From Physcomitrium patens (taxonomy: Eukaryota > Streptophyta > Bryopsida > Funariales > Funariaceae): DNA of 64,000 nt. A model generated the notes under the pieces. That model had not been told where the DNA came from, made no database searches, and saw only the letters and a list, made by a program, of their open reading frames with translations. The position numbers and the translations under genes are program-made. Position 1 is the stretch's first letter; the number at the start of each line of letters is the position of its first letter. The stretch lies in NCBI RefSeq assembly GCF_000002425.4, contig NC_037270.1:15399178-15463177 (forward strand), read 5' to 3'. Positions 11,394 to 23,849 of this stretch are shown here, one piece after another.

Positions 11394-14300
11394 ACGGTCC
11401 AAACCAACGTTTTGAAAACTTTCGTAAACTGCTATATTGGTTGTTCAAACTACTATCATAAACAAGTACCCAATCACCTTCTTCAATTGCTTTAGGTCTG
11501 AATCGATGTTGCTTATCGAATCGTGCCTTGTTTTGTAACCTTGCTCTTTTTAACCTTTCCAATGCTATCTGCACACCTTCCGATCTTTGCTTCAATTGTT
11601 GAATCCTAATAGTCAGAAGTTCTTCTCTTGTCAATCCATCTTCCCATGGTAGCATACTCCAAGTAAATACCTTTTCTTCAATTGGCATAATTGGTTTTCG
11701 ACCTGTCATAAGTTCTACTGGCATATATCCTGTCATTGAACTATGTATTGTTCGATCAACCCATAATGCAAATGACAAAAGCCGTGGCCACTCTCTAACT
11801 TTCCCATTACAAGCTTTAACTAATACTTTCACAATCGGTGGGTGACCACGTTCGCTTTTTGCATTCCCTTCCGGATTATAAGCAGTAGTCAGTGATAGTT
11901 TAACTCCACATCTTTTAAAGAACTTACGAGCTTTTTGTGCATTTAATTTTCCACGATGTGCAGTGATTTTTCCTATGCATCCGTAGCGGCAAATGACATC
12001 TTCAAGCAAAAACCTACAAATCTCCCCTATAGATTTTGTCCTCAATGCTCTTCCTTCTACTTGATTTGATAAATCTTCATGAGCTAAGACCAAATATTTC
12101 ATCTGCCATAACCCAACTGGCATAATAACCAAATCAACAACCCATTTAAAAAGAATAGCCAGAGGATACGTAGGATGAAGACCATCTCGATGTCGGATAT
12201 TAGAATACGATTGACATATTTCACATGACTCTACAAATGAGAGCACATCTCGATACATATTTTTCTACCAATATCGTTCCTTGAGTTTAGCAAAAGTAGC
12301 CCAGATTCCTCTATGCCCTGCCCATAAACTATCATGAAACTCCTTTAATAATTTTAGTTTTTCTTCTTTTTTGCCTATCACTCGTTGTGGCATCCCAATT
12401 CCTTTCTTTGGTCTCTTCCATAAGAATCCATCTCGAAGCAAAAATCCATATGCTTTTTTTCTTATTTGTTTGAATTTTTCTGTAGACCAATTCCCCTGCT
12501 TAGACAAGGTATTCAAATAATGACCAATATCCAATAATTCTCCTTCATAAGATTCTTCAAGAAATAGCTTGTCTTCTCTGTTGAGATTCGATATTGAATA
12601 GAATTTCAATCTGACATCATCAATGTCTTCAACCATTTCGTCCTCCCTCTCGTATCTTGCTCGAGATAGCATGTCTGCTACTAAATTGTCCTTTCCAGTG
12701 ATATGCTTAAATTCTAGATTTAGTGACTTAATATAAACAATCCATCTCAACATTGCAATATCTGGCGTTGAACAGTTAATAATCATTCCAAGCAATGGCA
12801 AGCAATCTGTTTCAATTACTACTACTGCCCCAATCAAATAGTCCTTTTCAGCTTTCATAGCCGAAACGACTTCCCAAAGTTTTCTTTTGACTTGCGAATA
12901 TGCATGCTGACGAATATTTAAAACTTTAGCCCCAAATCGAACTGCAAATCTACTCCCATTTGAATCATCTTGACCCACCGCCCATCCAACGGCAATTGGA
13001 CTAGCGTCTACAGTAAGAATCACTGGTCTATTGCACTTATAATCAACCTTCCTCAATATTGGAGGTGACATCAATAATTTCTTCAATCTTTGCATTGCCT
13101 GAATATGCCTTTCTTTCCATTCAAATCGGTAACCCTTGCGTAACAGTTCATATAATGGATCCGCTATATGAGTAAAATGAGGGATCCAGATTCGATAAAA
13201 TATACATGCACCCAAAAACCTGCGAACCTCTGTTAAAGAACCACAATCCTCTTTTATCCTTCCAATTGCATCAACTTTAGTCGGATCTGGTTTTCTTCCG
13301 TAAGATCCGCATAAATGTCCAACAATTACAACCTCTCGCACTCCAAATACGGACTTCATACCCGATAATGTAAGATGAACTTCTCCAAGCCGAGTTAAAA
13401 TCTTTTCACAATCTTGTATATGATCAACAACATATCTGCGACACCCCCTCGTATCTAAAGTTTCATCCTTCTCTCCTTCTCTGCACCCTTTTATAGGAAC
13501 ATCATCCAGAAAAGGCATAGTCTTTTCCGGAATAAAATCTCTCAATACCTTATTCATCCTATTCATCATATGCGCAACCGAGTTGGTCGCGCCTTGAGGA
13601 AGAGTGTACATTCTAACCAATCCAAGCAGTGTCCTCATCGTTGTCATATCTCTACTTCCTTTGACAAGTTGAAATTGATCATAACCTGAATACAAATCAC
13701 CCATTGAATAGATCGCCCTTCCAGCAAACGCCTCAGCAAATTCATCCACAATAGGTCCAATTCCTGCATTCTTGACAGTTACAGCATTCACCGGCTGCAT
13801 ATCTTGAATAAACCGTAGTGACCCATTCTTCTTAGGTACCGTAAACCATCGACTAGAATATGGCGCAAATGAAGGTTCTAATATTTTCATCTTTATCTTT
13901 TCTTTCAATAGTTCGATCAATTTAGGTAAATGTGCCCTCGGTACTCGAATCGGTCTTAGATTCCAAGGTACATGCGGTACAGTGAAGATAACCATAAGTA
14001 TTATAATATTTGGATCCACACACCCAATTTCATGAGATTCGAAGGCAAACGATCTACCTTGTTTAGCCAACATCTTTTTGAAGCAAGTAATTTCCTCCGG
14101 CAATAAAGAACCATCAGAACCAATCTTCAATTCTTCAAAAGTCTCTTCAGTAAACTGATGTCCAATACTCATTGGATCTCTTAAACTTGCTTCTTTTGAT
14201 GCTTCTCCCATTTGTTCTTTAGAATCCTCTAGTAATGGTCCGGCAACAGGCTTTACCTTCTTATCTGCCGTTTTATATCTCGTCTCTACTGTGACTTCTG

Positions 14301-14502
14301 GTGCTTGAAAAGATTCAAGCATGGTATAAACCTCTCTTGAATGAATCTCAACAATCTTATCATAATCCCCTAACCCAATAGATGTAATCAATTCCAATGA
14401 ATCTTCCAGTCCATTTTCTTCATAAATACCTAAAATCCTCTCATCATCTTGCAATGTACCTAACTTGCGTAATTCTCCTTCAATATTATATATTTTTTTT
14501 TT
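11394..14502 (-). pseudogene. pol of outer M, interrupted by inner M
   Basis: It has the same RT-RNase H-integrase order as the inner copy, and the 729-residue main segment (12265-14454) is identical in translation. The TAG stop at 12265-12267 and the His at the second integrase catalytic position are shared. Upstream of the shared tract, 11394-11637 differs from the inner copy at roughly one base in eight. At 11394 the frame breaks off at KRWFGP, and its continuation is 2474-2713. Confidence 0.87.
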
Positions 14503-14630
14503 TTTTTTTTAAAAATCATTAACTTTCTTATACATAATATTTCAATTCTCCAAAATATCAATAAAACTCGCATCAAAGGTACCTTCATCTCGCGAGAGTA
14601 CCTCCTCTTTTGTACCACCATAATCTCGCT

Positions 14631-15300
14631 TTACAATAGTACCTCTCCAAAATCCTTAAATCCTTCAACAATCTTTGGCAATGGTTTCTCCCTCAACATA
14701 TCTCGATTCCGTTCATGGTTAGGAGGTACTGTTAGAAATTGTACAGCTTTCCTCCCATCTTCGCTACGTACTCTTGCATAAGCAGAACCATCGTCAAGTA
14801 CTTTTTTTTTCCATCCGTATTGCCGTGATATAAGGTTGTCCTAAAATCAACGGATAAGACATTGTATCTTGAACAAAGAAATGTTGCTCTGTCGCAACAT
14901 CCTCAATCTAAATTTTGACATCTGGACAAGCTCCATATAATTTGCCTCATGTGTTATTAGCTGCTCGTATTGCCCATCCATGTTCCATATCAATTGGCCA
15001 TTTTTGCTTCTTATAAAGATCTTTAGACATGAGATTTATTTCAGAACCATGGTCGACTAAAGCAACAATTGGTTCTTCTATATCTCCTACTTTCATTAAT
15101 ATCTCTGTAGTTGCCCTTGCTCAATGCTTTCGAGTATAATGGCTCAAAGTTTCCATTTCATTATTACTATAATCTTCGAAACGTACTCGTTGATTATACC
15201 CATTTTTTTCATTTGTTCATTGCTTGTAACCAATATCAACCTCTTCTTCATCTTTATATATTCTTGCATCAATAGCATGACTCATTCCGGTTTCGCCCAT
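14631..15300 (-). pseudogene. Protease region of outer M
   Basis: It matches the inner protease, including the DHG active-site variant and three TGA stops. A T run near 14803-14812 has one extra base compared with the inner copy and shifts the frame; the coordinate offset between copies changes from 7032 to 7033 there. It cannot encode a working enzyme. Confidence 0.7.
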
Positions 15301-15303
15301 TAA

Positions 15304-17004
15304 TTACCTCTTTCGCACAATGCTGTCAATGATAACATCATGAAATTCCTTCTTTGCAATTTCCAAAACTTCTTTCAATGTGAATTCCACCTTAGCATTT
15401 AATATACATTCTTCCAACACCCCTTTCAAATTTTTTGCCGCTTCAATGTCAGAAAGTAGCTTATAAGTAATTAATTTGCCCTTATCTTTTGTTTCCTTTG
15501 TTTTTTCTTCCAATGATGCTGAGGTATCCTTTACATGCAATTTTTGTGAAGTTGCCTCCCGAGCCTTGTCTCCTCGAGTTTGCCTCTTAGAAGAATTTCC
15601 TTCTCTAGTATCATCAAAATTTCCTCGTCTCTTTTCTTCCATCAAAGCTTCATGTTGGCTCTTAGCAATATATGCATGAACTGAAAGAGACTCAACACGA
15701 TCCTCCCAACCTGTTGCACCTCGTATTGTAGGTACAGTCCTCAATAACGCTTCTCGAGGTAATTTCCCTTCTTGTATTGTAGAAATGGCAGAAGCCCAAA
15801 ACTCACTAGTTTTCGTACTTCCACCAAGTTCATCATCTACTCTAGCACCATAACTTGCACTTTTTCGTGCTGCTGTTTCATGCTCTTTTAAGTAATCTTG
15901 AACCAATGCTCTCATTCCTCTCTTGCCAAAATTGGTTTAAAGAAGATCCTCCCTATCTTTTAATGCTATCTTTCCATCTTTCCTGCAAATAATTCCTTGC
16001 CGTATCATATTATTAACTTCATTGCAATCATTTCTAGTGTGTGAAGCATTATTACACCAAATGCATCTTTGTACATATCCTTGTTTTGAAACATTCTTCA
16101 AATTATTTGTAGAAGTATTCTCTTCAAGTCTTGCCAATTTGATTTGAAGATCTTGCATTTCTCGTATAATTTCTTCCATCCTCATATCTGCCTTCTTTGA
16201 TAAGGATGTCGAAAGTTGAACTGTAGGCATTGTTGGTGCTGTTGTACGTACTGGAGCTTTGGGTGCTTGTACTATTTTCGGAATATTGCTCCTATCCTTC
16301 CTCCTTTCTCTTTTTGTAAGCAATCCCATTGCATCTTCAACGTTCTTCCACTTTGTTGTCAATCCTTCATCTTCTTCTTTGTCTTCAAGAAGGAATTCTA
16401 ATTTTCCTTGCTATTCTCCATGAGCAGCTTGAAGAAATAGATCAACTTTGTTCGGCTCCAATGTCAATTTTTCTACCTTCGATAATTGAGAGTACTGCCT
16501 CTCAAATTCCCTTAGAAGCTCTGTTGCTTGTAAATTCTTATTAGGCCGTTCAATCCATTCCAGAAACAGCTTCTTAGTAATGCGATCAGCATCTTCCAAG
16601 AAATATTTGTCTTTCAATGCATGTGAAAAAATCTCCCATGAATTCCCATAACAATCCGTAATCCATGTAATATGGTCTCTTATCTCCGGTATTGTGGCAA
16701 GTCCAAATAATTCAACCATTTTCTTCTCAGAAACCTGATTTAATTCCATTTCATGAACATAACATCTTAAATAGCTTGAAACATTCCTTCCATCAAATTG
16801 ATCAATTTTATTGACCACTGCTTGGAATGCTTTGGTTGCCAAAGCTTCCTTTCGATCATTGCTTTGTTGTTGCTGCATTGATAATGAGAAGGCTTGAAAC
16901 ATACTAGCAATAGACGGATCCATGTGCATATCTTGTCCTTTAGAAGAACCCCCACCAGAAACTCCTCCCAAAGATCCTTCAAAATTTTTATTTTTGTTCT
17001 CCAT
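15304..17004 (-). pseudogene. gag of outer M, several breaks
   Basis: Open pieces at 16411-17004 (N-terminal, MENKNKNFEG start), 15937-16362 (zinc knuckle CIWCNNASHTRNDC) and 15304-15915 (C-terminal, ending SIVRKR) together match the inner gag end to end. Between them lie stop codons near 16410 and 15936. The divergence from inner gag is several percent, much higher than in the adjoining pol. Confidence 0.83.
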
Positions 17005-17074
17005 AAAATAAAAATCAAATCAAACGAAATCCAATACCTTCCACCTCAAGCTTTCACGTCGAATTCACGACTTG

Positions 17075-18277
17075 TATCGTATTACGTGCTTTCTTGCTCG
17101 AGGATGCACCAAACGTCTAGCTGTAGAAGGTAGTATAGAGATTTGTTAATATTCAAGCAGTCTGTCAGTTTTTGACTGTTGAAATATAAACGATTGCAAG
17201 AATATATCGTAAATCTATATGGATGTCCTTCGACTGCTTGCTAAAATCCTTTTTGTTCTAGCCGGTAGGTCTCCAGACATTACAGAGAATCCCAAACAAC
17301 CCAATCTGCTAATCTCCGATACTGCTTTATACTTACAACCTTGTATCCACTGACTGTTTTGTTAGATTAACCCAAAAATTTTCATTCACTCCGCATACTC
17401 AATCCTATAGACACCTTTTTAATTCTTCAATCACAAATATAACTTCGATTTTACAAAACAATCAAGAGTAATCACACCTACTTCATTAAAAATCCTGATT
17501 CACAAGTACAACACTGATTTCAGCAATGATTGCCTCAGTCTTTTCAAAATCCTATGAAGAAAAAACTCCAATTCTCTGTCTTTTTTTCCCCTCAGAAGCA
17601 TGAAGCTAGCTCTCCGACCCTTAAAACCCTGATTCTCCATCTTTCATTTCTTAACCTATCTTCCCCTTTAATCCTAATTCTCCTCCTCTTTCAAATCCTA
17701 GCCTCTGAATTTCTTCAATCTTTCGTCTTGGATCTAGAATTGGCTCCATCGTCAGAGCTTTCTCCTCTATTTTTTGCCTTTTAAAAGGTTCTTTTTTTCG
17801 GAAACAACGTTCCCTGAAATGGCACAAAGAACATGACAGCCTGAAACGGAATCGAACTCCCATAATCGGGACCACATTGAGTCGCCCGACCAATTCAGGT
17901 CTCATATTGGTTAAGAGTCTTGTAATAAGACCTGGATGTTCCCGTAATTGGGTCAAATTGGTCCTTCACGTCAGATTGGCTAAGAGGCCCGTAGTAAGAC
18001 CTGGATGTTCTCGTAATTGGGTCAAATTAGTCCTTCGCATCAGCTCGCTCAATCATCGATTTAGTCCTTTCAATTCTATTGACTCCCACTATTGGACTCG
18101 AATGGAGCATTTTGTTACTGGTAAGTATGCCCTGACCGACTGTGATGGAGTGTCTGAACTGGCCCCTGAATATTGGCACTGGAATCGGTCGTTGCTCCCA
18201 ATATTCAAGGTAACTGAATATTAATAAAAGTCCCCTTTCTTTATATTTTCATGGTATACTCATGTTACAACAGGACA
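17075..18277 (-). repeat. 5' LTR of outer M
   Basis: This 1203-bp partner of 1210-2411 starts TATCG where TGTCG is expected (G to A) and ends GTTACAACAGGACA. It contains the paired 69-bp sub-repeats at 17907-18044. Protease sequence of chromovirus B resumes just after it. Confidence 0.85.
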
Positions 18278-21200
18278 CATTGCGCTTGGACAGTGAAACA
18301 TCGCAACAACAACCACATTCCTTTCTTTCCGCTCAAACTGCCCTTTGTTTTACAATCCCTTTGCTTATTGGCCCTCAAAAACTGAGAACCTTAGCATTAT
18401 TAGATTCAGGAGCATCTGCTTCTTTCTTAGACGAAGAATTTGCAAAGCATCATAAGATCCCTTTAGTACAAAAATCCAAACCTGTTCATGTTGAGGTCAT
18501 AGATGGACGACCTTTATTGTCTGGTAGTGTCACCCATGAATCAGAACCTATAGAAGTGATATTTAAGGGCCATAGTAGTCATATTATTTTCAATATTATT
18601 AAAACCCCATCAAATCCTGTTATTCTTGGTCTTTCTTGGTTGAAAAAGCATAACCCATCCATAGATTGGAAGTTGCGGAAGATGACCTTTCTCACAAAAC
18701 CACCCAAGAACAAGCCTAGTAGAAAATCCTGAATAGAGAAATCTTTATTTATTGGAGCAAGAGCGTTTATAAGATCGTCCAAGGAAGGCACACCGTTTGT
18801 CATTTATGCGGCTCCATCTACTCGGAAGAAGATCTCGACAACAAGTATACCGGAGCAATATAAGGATTTTAAAGACGTGTTTCAAAAGAAAAATACGGAC
18901 ATGCTACTGGAACACAGACCATATGATTGTGCCATAGACTTACAGGAAGGAGCACAACCGCCTTTTGGCCCAATCTACAATCTATCGCAGATACAGTTGG
19001 CGGAGTTGCGAAAGTACATCGACAAGAATCTAGCCAAGAACTTCATCCGTCATTCAAAATCGTCAGCTGGAGCACCTATCTTATTTGTGAAGAAGAAAGA
19101 TGGCTCATTGCAGATGTGCGTGGACTATCGAGGCCTCAACAAGGTAACAAAGAAGAATCGTTACCCGTTACCCTTGATTTTTGGTCTCTTAGAACAACTT
19201 GGACGTGCAAGGATTTTTACAAAAATTGATCTAAGGAGAGCTTACAACCTCGTACATATCAAGGAAGGAGATGAGTGGAAGACAGCGTTCCGTACAAGGT
19301 ATGACCATTTTGAGTATAATGTCATGCCCTTTGATCCTACCAATGCTCCAGCGGTCTTTCAACATATGATAAATGCCATTTTCCGAGAGTACCTTGACGA
19401 TTTTGTTGTCATCTATTTGGATGATATTTTGATATTCTCCAAAAATGAGGAAGAGCATGAAAAGCACGTTCGTTTGGTCTTGGAGAAACTACGCGAGCAA
19501 GGACTATATGCCAAGTTGGAAAAGTGTTTATTTCACCAAATAGAGATGGAGTTTTTGGGATTCGTTGTGACTACGGAAGGCTTGAAGATGGATGCCAAGA
19601 AGGTGGAAGCAATCGTGTCCTTAGAGGTTCCAAAGACAGTGAGAGACGTACATTGCTTTCTTGGCTTTGTAAACTTTTATCGGATTTTCATCAAGAATTA
19701 CTCTCAAGTTGCTGCTCTTGTCACTCAATTGACATGCAAGGATAAGCTGGAATGGGGACTTCTAGCGGAGAAGGCGTTTCAAGACCTAAAAATTGCATTT
19801 ATTACGGCTCCAATCTAGGTACATCCAGAGTTTACAAAAGCCTTTTATTTAGAAACTGATGCTTCGGATTTTTCTTTGGGAGTTGTACTTTCACAAATGG
19901 GAGAAGACAAGAAGCTCCATCTGGTTGCATTCTATTCTCAAAAGTTCTCTGCTGCTGAAATCAATTATGAGATCTACGATAAGGAACTTCTTACTATAGT
20001 GGATTCTTTCCAAGAATGGCGTCACTTTCTTGAAGGAGCTATATATCCAGTGACCGTTTATACAGATCACAAGAATTTGGAGTATTTCATGTCGGCTCAA
20101 GTTCTAAATCGATGTCAAGCTCGGTGGAGTATGTCGCTATCTAGGTTTGATTTTGTTATCACTTATCGACTTGAAAAGTAGCAAGGACTATTTGATGCCT
20201 TATCAAGGAGATCGTATCTTGTACCAAAGGTTGGAGAAGCAGCGTTTGATCAACAATGTACGATGTTGTTGAAGCCAAAGCAATTTTGGCTTTGCGCTAC
20301 TATTGTGCCAATTGATGTGACTTCCTGAATCAGGTATGTGCTGTGACCATTAAAGATTCAGTAGCCATTGATATCAAGCAGCGTGCCAATGATGACAAGT
20401 TCAAGGTGGAAGAAGATCTTTTATACTTTGAGGAGCAGTTGTAAATCTCGAAAGGACCAGCACGACTCCGAGTTCTTCAATCTCGCCATGATTTTCTAAC
20501 TGCGGGACATTTTAGATTCAACAAGACCTTGGAGCTTATTTCTCGAGATTTTTGGTGGCTCCAAATGTGGAAGGATGTGAAAGATTTTGTCCTCTCCTGC
20601 AACATTTTCTCAAGATCCAAGAATCCTCGGCATCGCCCATATGGACTCCTAGAGCCATTGCCGATTCCACGTTGACCATGGTCTTCAGTTTCCATGGACT
20701 TCATCACGGACCTTCCATCATCAAACTCATTTGACAACATCTTTGTCATAGTAGATCGGCTTACAAAGATGGTACACTTTGTTCCTTGCAAGAAGACATC
20801 CTCCAGTGAAGTCACAGCAAGGCTCTTTCTCAATAATGTGTATGGATATCATGGACTTCCAGATGATATCGTATCAGATTGAGGAACCCTATTCGTATCA
20901 AAGTTTTGGAGATCTCTCTTTGAGATACTGAAGGTGGATATCAAGCTTTCTTCGGCTTTTCATCCTCAAACTGATGGCCAAACGGGACGGGTGAACCAAG
21001 TCTTGAAAAAATACTTACGATACAGCATCAACTATCAGCAAGACGATTGGACCACATATCTGTTGCTAGTCGAGTTTGCATATAACAACACCTTCCATGC
21101 GTCGACTCAATACACACCATTCTTTTCCAACTTTGGGTATCATCCGAAGCTTGATTTATTGAGTCCGTCAACAAATAACAATCCAGCAGCTGAAAGATTT

Positions 21201-21753
21201 GTGAAACAACTATCAGAGCTTCAAAATACGTTGAAGCTTCAATTATAATCTGCTCAAGAATCCTACAAGGCGTCTACAGATAGATTTCAGAATCAAGGAC
21301 ATCCTTTCAAAATTAGAGATAAAGCATGGCTTCTTCGACGGAATATCAAGACCAAGCGACCATGTGATAAGTTGGACTATCGAAGATTGGGACCATTTAT
21401 CATCCAAAAGTAAATCAATCAAGTAGCATACCGTCTGGAATTACCGGCTTCTATGAAGGTACATCCAGTCTTTCATGTTTCTCTGTCAGAGCCTTATCGA
21501 GAGTCGTCTTTTCTTGAAAGAGTACAATGTCCGCCACCTAGTATTGAGATCGAGAACCACGAGGAATACGAGATTAAAAAGGTACTGGATTCACGGCAAA
21601 GGTGGAGTAAGTTGGAGTATCTTGTTCTTTGGTGCGGCTACGACATTAATGAGCGAACGTGGGAGCCAGCTGAAAATCTCGCCAATGCACCACAAAAAGG
21701 TACAAGAGTTTCATCAACAACATCCTCATAAACCTAAGCTAGTTCGATGATAG
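18278..21753 (+). pseudogene. pol of chromovirus B (PR-RT-RH-INT-chromodomain), many stops
   Basis: Protease LLDSGASASFLDEEF (about 18400-18440) gives DSG. RT shows KIDLRRAYNLV, MPFDPTNAPAVFQ and YLDD. RNase H begins ETDASDFSLGVVLSQ. Integrase has [11 protein letters not shown] and HPQTDGQTGRVNQV (the Glu of the catalytic triad is Gly here). The chromodomain is LEYLVLWCGYDINERTWEP. Stops include TGA 18730, TAG 19816, TAG 20179, TGA at the integrase SDRG site near 20880, and TAA 21246. Most fit C-to-T; a few need T-to-A. Alignment to X shows the same order and length. Confidence 0.88.
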
Positions 21754-21884
21754 CTTCCTTCTGAAGCTTGTTCACCCAAGAATATAAGAAAGGGAGAGAG
21801 CACCACCAAAATTCGTAGTTGATGTAGTTATTTTCTCCAAGTTAAAATAGAATTTTTTCAGTAGCCATAGTTTGGTCTTCTGAT

Positions 21885-22238
21885 ATGGATAGCTAAGAGA
21901 TAGATACTATGCCAGTCAGATTATTTCAATCGACTAGCTCACAAAGGCAACCTTCATATGAAGAACTGCCTACATCACGACAACGACGGAGGATATCAAG
22001 TAACCGATCACTGGTGATTGTATTTTAGTCCGAGCCTGCTTACGATGGTCAGCCTGAAGACGTATTTGAAAGTCAATTTCATAATGAGGACACGGAAGTT
22101 CTTGCTTGGTCAGAAGTTGAAGGAGTGGGCCACTACCGTTGGCTTCAAAGGCCGATGAACCACTTGCCTCACGAACAACAGTTGGAGTTCATAACAGACA
22201 TTATGCGACAGATCTTCATTTTCTTGCGTTGGTACTGA
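21885..22238 (+). pseudogene. ORF3 of chromovirus B, two stops
   Basis: A 118-codon frame sits between pol and the polypurine tract, with stops at codon 4 (TAA) and near the middle (TAG). The C-terminal part is almost unchanged from X: NRSLVIVF, then HNEDTEV, AWSEVEGVGHYRWL and RQIFIFLRWY. Many nucleotide differences from X are silent, which suggests past selection on the protein. The Arg-rich stretch of X is partly kept (RQRRR). Function unknown; no family recognised. Confidence 0.75.
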
Positions 22239-22270
22239 TCAACAACATTGCTTCTCAGAGACCACGAAGC

Positions 22271-22285
22271 TAAAGGAGGAGGTGA
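22271..22285 (+). promoter_or_regulatory. Polypurine tract of B
   Basis: TAAAGGAGGAGGTGA lies directly before the 3' LTR. The same sequence with minor change precedes the X 3' LTR. Confidence 0.75.
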
Positions 22286-22677
22286 TGTTAGGGACATAAT
22301 TCTTAGAACCTTCTTGAGACAAGTTTCTAGAACCTTTTAGAAGCCTAAATCTGGAACCTTCTAGAAGCTTCTTAGTTGGTAGAAGATATTAAGGTCATAG
22401 TCCTTAGAACCTTCTAGAGATAAGTTTCTAGAACTTTCTAGAAGAAAGTCTCAGGAACCTTCTAGAATCTTCTTAGTTGATAGAAGTTATTTGAGAAGCT
22501 TCCTAAATAGAAGTATACATTGGAATCGAGGCTGAAGAGTTCTTCAGTCTCGACAACACATCTCTTGGAGCTCTAGCTCACCTCTTTGGTGTTGTTCTCA
22601 TCTGATTAATCTAGTTCTTGCCAGTTCTTCTTGAACTTCTTGTTAGATCTTGATTCTGTATTTCTGTGTCCGTGACA
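22286..22677 (+). repeat. 3' LTR of chromovirus B
   Basis: The 392-bp LTR starts TGTTAGGGACATA and ends GTCCGTGACA, like the X LTR. It contains the inverted repeat TCGAGGCTGAAGA / TCTTCAGTCTCGA around the expected transcription start (about 22535-22562). Confidence 0.88.
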
Positions 22678-22867
22678 ATAGTCTATACATTTAGAAGTCA
22701 TAGATGGTTACATTTTTTCTTTTAGAAATATTATCTATAGAAACATTTTAATAGATATAAGAATAAATAATCAAAATAGCTTAGTGATATTTAATAGTAT
22801 TAGATCTCTATCTAACTTAGTTATATTATATTTATCATAGCTAAAAATAGATAAGCCTTAGATAGAT
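22678..22867 (+). pseudogene. Protease fragment of old element W (left piece)
   Basis: It matches the protease region of Y (27810-27990) base by base with many changes: TTAGAAGTCATAGATGG, then ATTTAATA, TTAGATCTC and a decayed TAGATT end. The continuation of the same gene is found at 40082, after element Z. No open frame remains. Confidence 0.7.
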
Positions 22868-23290
22868 TGTGAAATAAAACTAGACTATTTCAAAAACCTA
22901 AGATTCTTCTAATATGGAGAAACGTAAAGCCTCATTGCAAAATATGACAAAACAAACCATAAAAAAACTAAATGGAATTAAATTGAATACAATAAAAAAG
23001 ATAAAATTGAATAAACAGAAATATAGTAGAACAAATTTGAATAAAAAGATGTAAAAATAAATTTTACTAAGAAAAAAGATCCAAAGCCATATCTAATCAA
23101 ATGCCCCAAAAGGCCATAGCTAGTCATATATATAGCTTATCCTATCACCTTCGACTTTCTAAAATATTCTTAGATAATGGGCTCTACCTAGATAACCACC
23201 CTAAGCCTTATCTAGAAGGTTCTATGATGGATCCTACCTAAATAACTACCTTAAATTCTTTCTAGAATGTTCCATGGTGGATCCTCCCTA
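22868..23290 (-). repeat. LTR-like end of Z (3' side)
   Basis: It shares long stretches with 39578-40000: the CTATTTCAAAAA start, the ATATCTAATCAAATGCCCCA block and the repeated TCTAGAATGTTC and GATCCTACCTAAATAACYAC motifs. It seems shortened on the inner side compared with the other copy. Confidence 0.65.
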
Positions 23291-23849
23291 TACTAATGTG
23301 GAACATCCTCATTTTACTTTTGATACTATATCTAAATTGTCTCTTGGCTATGAGTGAGATTTTGTGCAAGTTCTCACATTGCATCATAAATATGATAACC
23401 TTTCCAAAAAACTTTGTATTGAAGTTGTAGACATCTACTGCCACAACAAAGGTAGCAATGCTCCAAAATGCTATCCACTTCATATTCTTCTTGGTCATCA
23501 ATTATAACTGGTGGTAGTGGTGGTTGGTTTTGATTCGAAAAGAGCTTTTGCTAGGTATGAAATTCCTTCAATTGCAAAACATAGAAGACTATATGGACCC
23601 AAATATGTGGCAAAAGCTCAAGGCGATATGCGACATCAAAAATCACTACAAAAATGTAGAACAATTCAAGCTACTAAGGTGCTAGTTTACGGATTTGGAT
23701 TGATGTAGCAAGTGGCAAGTTGGTGTTGAAGAGCAACACCTGATCACTCTCTTAGAAGATCTTGTGTTGTTGATAGTTATCCGCATATTGCTTCTATCAA
23801 TTCTGTGCAGTAAGGAAGTCGTGCCATGTATCTTGTAAGGCCGTTCTAA

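Larger units (their letters stand above)
1210..18277 (-). mobile_element. Outer M element (Ty3/gypsy type, minus strand), split by inner M
   Basis: The two LTRs have near-equal length, 1202 bp (1210-2411) and 1203 bp (17075-18277). They enclose gag, PR and pol on the minus strand. The pol C-terminal coding end (2474-2713) and the rest of pol (11394 onward) are parted by the inner M element at 2714-11393 and rejoin in the same protein order. No clean target duplication is visible at its own borders (CCGT on the left, CATT on the right), which fits its greater age. It is inserted close to the gag/pol junction of chromovirus B. Confidence 0.85.
1..22677 (+). mobile_element. Ty3/gypsy chromovirus B, 5'-truncated by the window edge, split by outer M element
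   Basis: The element is read from its leader (1-176), gag (177-1209), then, after a 17-kb insertion at 1210-18277, protease, RT, RNase H, integrase and chromodomain (18278-21753), a third ORF (21885-22238), a purine tract and a 3' LTR (22286-22677). The order PR-RT-RH-INT-chromodomain defines a chromovirus. The 5' LTR lies left of the window. Gene order and sequence closely follow element X at 29388-35891, which I used to place borders. Immediately after the 3' LTR, protease sequence of an older element (W) begins, so B landed inside W. Numerous stop codons show it is dead. Confidence 0.88.

Noticed and set aside
1206..18281. Target duplication of outer M (CCGT versus CATT)
   Set aside because: Only two of four bases agree and the alignment with X is ambiguous at this point, so I do not claim it.
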